64,000 nt of DNA from Dermatophagoides farinae (Eukaryota > Arthropoda > Arachnida > Sarcoptiformes > Pyroglyphidae), in the NCBI RefSeq assembly GCF_024713945.1, contig NC_134677.1, positions 7,648,001-7,712,000 of the forward strand. Direction: 5' to 3'. The notes under the pieces are model-generated. The model worked only from the letters and a program-made list of their open reading frames with translations. It was not told the origin of the DNA and did not search any database. The stretch's first letter is position 1. Each line of letters opens with the position of its first letter. Below are positions 60,901 to 64,000 of the stretch, in pieces. The translations under genes and the position numbers were made by a program.

Positions 60901-61776
60901 GTCGAATTTGGGCATTTTTTTTTTTTTTGCTTTGTTTTATGGAACACAAACAACAACAACAACAACAACAACCAGACTGGAACAGAACAGACTATACCAG
61001 ACAAAATGAACCATTTTGTAATGATGATGATGGTTTGGTGGTGGTTGGCATATAGTATGTGATGGAACTTCATCATCATTCATATAATAAAAACTTTTAT
61101 TTCGCGGTAAAAGCGATTTTCATTCTATCTTTATTTTCATCTCATTTTGTCGATTGGCGCGATGTGGGTTAATCGTTGTTGATCATCATCATTTGCAATC
61201 ATTTCTCATTGTGTGTAGTGCGTCGATTTTTTCAAACCGCATTTTTTCAATTCAATTCAATTTTTTTTTGTTTTGTTTTTCGGTATTTGAAATCATCACC
61301 AGTATCTAGAAAATGAAAAAAAAACTATAATTTAATTCATGTCAAAAAAAAAACTGAATAAATGAATAAATGAAAACAAAACCGCTGAAAATGATATTCG
61401 AATCTTGTACGATTTTTGCCATTGTCCATAACGTTTGTGACATCATTCACAATAACAGCAACAACAATTCTTAAAGAACAAAAAAGACATCTTCAATTTA
61501 AAATTTTTGATAAATTCTCAATTGGGATATTGCCAGTGAATGATTTCCCATGATGATCATCACTTTTTATTTTGTTTCCAATGACAAACATTTAACCATA
61601 AATGATTCTATTTCCACATGACTATTTCGACACTATTTGTGATCAGCAAATAAAACGCTATCATTTGATTCTATAATTTTTTTTTTTTTTTTTTTTTGAT
61701 TGAAGGAATTATTTGATAGAAATATTCAAAGAATTTCTTCCAGTTTTTTTCGTCGTTGTTGAAAAAAAAATTCACC
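57912..61776. other. intergenic simple-sequence region
   Basis: Mostly (GTT)n, (CA)n, (ATC)n and poly(A/T) DNA. A (GTT)n array sits at 60356-60422 and an AAACG-type pentanucleotide at 60205-60229. The ORF at 59479-59769 (+, 96 residues) is not a triplet repeat but resembles nothing and has no spliced partners; it is not annotated as a gene. Confidence 0.5.
60356..60422. repeat. (GTT)n microsatellite with rare ATT units
   Basis: About 22 triplets, nearly all GTT. It is the longest triplet array seen in the window. Its minus strand would read as poly-Asn, which creates a spurious ORF. Confidence 0.95.
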
Positions 61777-62973
61777 ATGGCATTTTGTTGTTTTTATCCA
61801 TATTATCCAAGCACCAATTTACCAATTATTTATCGAGCTTTTTTACCAAAATTGGCTAAATACAATATTTTTGATGATGTAAAAATTGTCAAAAATTTTT
61901 ACATTCATCATGAAGAACGTGTATTTCTGATAACGATGATGATGATGATGATGATGATGATGATATATTTTGTGACAAAAATTAAAACGAAACAACAATT
62001 GACATTGTCAACAACAACAACAACAACAAAATGCAAAAATCGAAATATAAAACATCATTATCATCATGAAATATGGAATTCATTCATAATAATCATTATT
62101 TATTTATTCGTGATAATCAATCTATCCTACGCTAATATAACGTTTAATGGAAATGTTGAAAATGTTACTGTTATGACAACAAAAATGCCTGAAAAACGAT
62201 CCATTACAACAGCAAAAAACAACAACAACAACAACAAACACTGTATCATTGCTCAATCCATCATCATTGATGAATCCAACACGAATAAAATCAACACAAA
62301 ATCCAATGTTGATTGATACAATGATTACATCGGACATTTCAAATAATCAATTTACATCGTTCAATAATAATGAAAAATTGTCGGTCCTATTTGATGATGG
62401 TCAAAATATATCCAAATTGATCACATCATCATCAACAAAAAAACCACTATATGTAAGAAAACCGAAACTTGGTTTTGGTAATTTTCATTATTCAAATAAT
62501 AATAATGAAATCGACATTAATGATGATATCGATAGTGATATTGATGATGGTTATGATGTTTTCAATGAAGAAGATTATGATGAAATGATTGATGGTAATT
62601 ATGAGAATCAAGAATTTAAGAATTTAAATCATACTACTAATCATATTACAATTGATAATCATGATGATGATGATGATGATGATGGGAATCAATCGTTCGT
62701 CGAAAATTTTTTAGATCAAAATCTATTATTTGATCTGGATTATTTGACAAAAGTACCGAAAATAGATCGTATACTTATTGTTGGCGATCCAGAAAAATTG
62801 CCCACGATCGATAATTATCAATTGATGATGCAACAACAAGCATCTACGCATAATAATTTAGATTTTTTCGGTTGTTATTGTGATCATCCTTATTATACTA
62901 ACAATCATGATAGTGATAATAATTCTATTCAACAACATAATAATGAAATTTCTTTACCACAAAACCATCACCG

Positions 62974-63015
<42 letters not shown>

Positions 63016-63102
63016 TCGGCATGAACTGCCAATATTTTGTAAATGTTTTGGTGAAACTGTAACGGAAATTCCAAAGAATTTTTCTCATTCTGTACAAAAA
63101 AT
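61777..63102 (+). CDS. first exon of an extracellular leucine-rich-repeat protein (partial, frame change at a microsatellite)
   Basis: ATG 61777 has a good context (caccATGG). The first frame codes an N terminus with a Met run and a hydrophobic signal or membrane segment at about residues 98-118 (SFIIIIIYLFVIINLSYA), then N-glycosylation-type NIT and NVT sites. At the (AAC)n tract 62219-62238 the coding frame changes: the +1 frame (62249 on) carries acidic, Asn/Asp-rich sequence, a Gln run coded by (CAA)n, and the end HELPIFCKCFGETVTEIPKNF, which fits the cysteine cap (LRRNT) of an extracellular LRR domain with the first repeat beginning VQKM. A donor (AT|gtaagt) ends the exon at 63102; the repeats must lie to the right. 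Receptor or adhesion role is inferred. Confidence 0.6.
62985..63007 (+). repeat. (CAA)n coding microsatellite (Gln run)
   Basis: Runs of CAA inside the LRR-protein exon give about ten Gln residues immediately before the cysteine cap. Length polymorphism here would vary the linker before the LRR domain. Confidence 0.9.
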
Positions 63103-64000
63103 GTAAGTAAAAAGCAACTTTGATTTGATGTCATGCAGATTGCATTTCTATTTTCTATTTCAATTCCAATCAATTCAACTCTAACGAAGGAAATTTTTGT
63201 TTCGATGAAAAAAAAATATCTCTCAAAGGAATTCTTTTTTTTTCTTCTTCATTTCTTTCTTATTATTATTGAAATGAAAAAAAAATAGGAATTAAACCAT
63301 AAAAGGATTCGCATGTTTCACATTTATTCAATGCATAAATTTAAAAAAAAATAGTTTCCAACAACAGTTTTCAATGATTAAATCTGTTGTTGTTTTGTTT
63401 TCTTTTTTTTCTCGTTTTTTTTTGGGTTTCGCTTGAATAATAAAAAAAAAAATCTTAATATCACACAGTGATGAAAATGAAAATGAAAACAAATTTTAGA
63501 TGAAAATTCCTAAATGGATTACTATATTCATGGAAAGAGCACGAAAAAAAAACAACAAGAGCAAGAGAAATAGAGATTGTTGTCTTTGATTTGTCAACTT
63601 TTTTTTTGCCTTTCTCAAATATTTCGAAACTTTAATATTCGATTATATTCTGGTGATCAGAATTTCTTAGAATTTTCTTCATTCATTTATTTCTGATTCA
63701 CACAAACAGACCAAATAGAATCCAAGAATGTATGAAAATATTGCCATATTTTTAATGTGAAATCAAATAAATGACCTTTATCGGAATTATGTGTGTGTGT
63801 GTGTGTCCTTCGATGTTTGATAAACTGATGCCCACACAAATATTCACACACAAACATACTCCAAGAGAGAGAGAGAGAGAGGGAAAGATTTTGGTATTCA
63901 TACTTTGAAGTTTGTTACGGATTGTATGTATGGTATCAATTTTTAATGTAGCTCAAGATGAAAAGCAAACGAAAGAAAGAAAAAAACATTAGTTTTAATT
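63103..64000 (+). other. intron of the LRR gene running off the right edge
   Basis: Starts with gtaagt at 63103 and contains poly(A/T), a GT run (63791-63806) and a GA run (63865-63881). No LRR exon is seen before the window ends. Confidence 0.5.

Overview
This is a 64 kb piece of an AT-rich eukaryotic nuclear genome. The protein-coding genes are animal genes with short GT-AG introns (often 50-100 nt), tightly packed in places. Non-coding DNA is saturated with (CA)n, (ATC)n, (GTT)n and poly(A/T) tracts. The gene content (Zic/odd-paired, acetylcholinesterase, two-lobed transferrin, IFT140, LC3) and the very simple-sequence-rich intergenic DNA suggest a small arthropod genome. An astigmatid mite of the house-dust-mite/scabies-mite type is my best guess; this is inference, not proof.

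Layout. 1-4338: intron or upstream DNA of a Zic/odd-paired gene whose last exon lies at 4339-5609. 5.6-15.7 kb: microsatellite-rich DNA with one possible small three-exon gene (12360-12815). 15.7-23.8 kb: an IFT140 homologue shortened at both ends (-), a two-lobed transferrin (-), a p24 cargo receptor of the TMED4/9 (eclair) type (+) and BUB3 (-). 23.8-28.0 kb: no convincing gene. 28.1-30.3 kb: acetylcholinesterase (+) with an unusual oxyanion-hole cysteine. 30.3-33.4 kb: simple sequence with one small membrane-protein-like ORF.

33.4-55.8 kb is a dense housekeeping cluster: C2H2 zinc-finger protein (+), TDP1 (+), ataxin-10 (+, two compensating frameshifts), an EF-hand PPP phosphatase (+), DENND10 (-), LC3 (+), PRCC (-), ZFPL1 (+), NAT9 (-), ribosomal protein eL38 (-), a CCDC32-like protein (-), a small membrane protein (+), ANAPC2 (+), a paraxis/scleraxis-like bHLH factor (-), RFT1 (-) and CRELD (+). 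Neighbouring genes often meet tail-to-tail with under 130 bp between stop codons, or head-to-head across short shared promoters. 56.6-57.9 kb: an unrecognised five-exon Arg/Gln/Asn-rich gene. 61.8-63.1 kb: the first exon of a secreted or membrane leucine-rich-repeat protein that runs off the right edge.

The genes do not form one pathway. They include secretory-pathway components (TMED, ZFPL1, RFT1, CRELD), cell-cycle control (BUB3, ANAPC2), DNA repair (TDP1), autophagy/endolysosomal factors (LC3, DENND10) and cilia (IFT140). I found no virus-derived element, transposon ORF, CRISPR array, rRNA or convincing tRNA. Gene names come from remembered family sequences, and exon borders from splice consensus, phase and homology; none was checked by a search.
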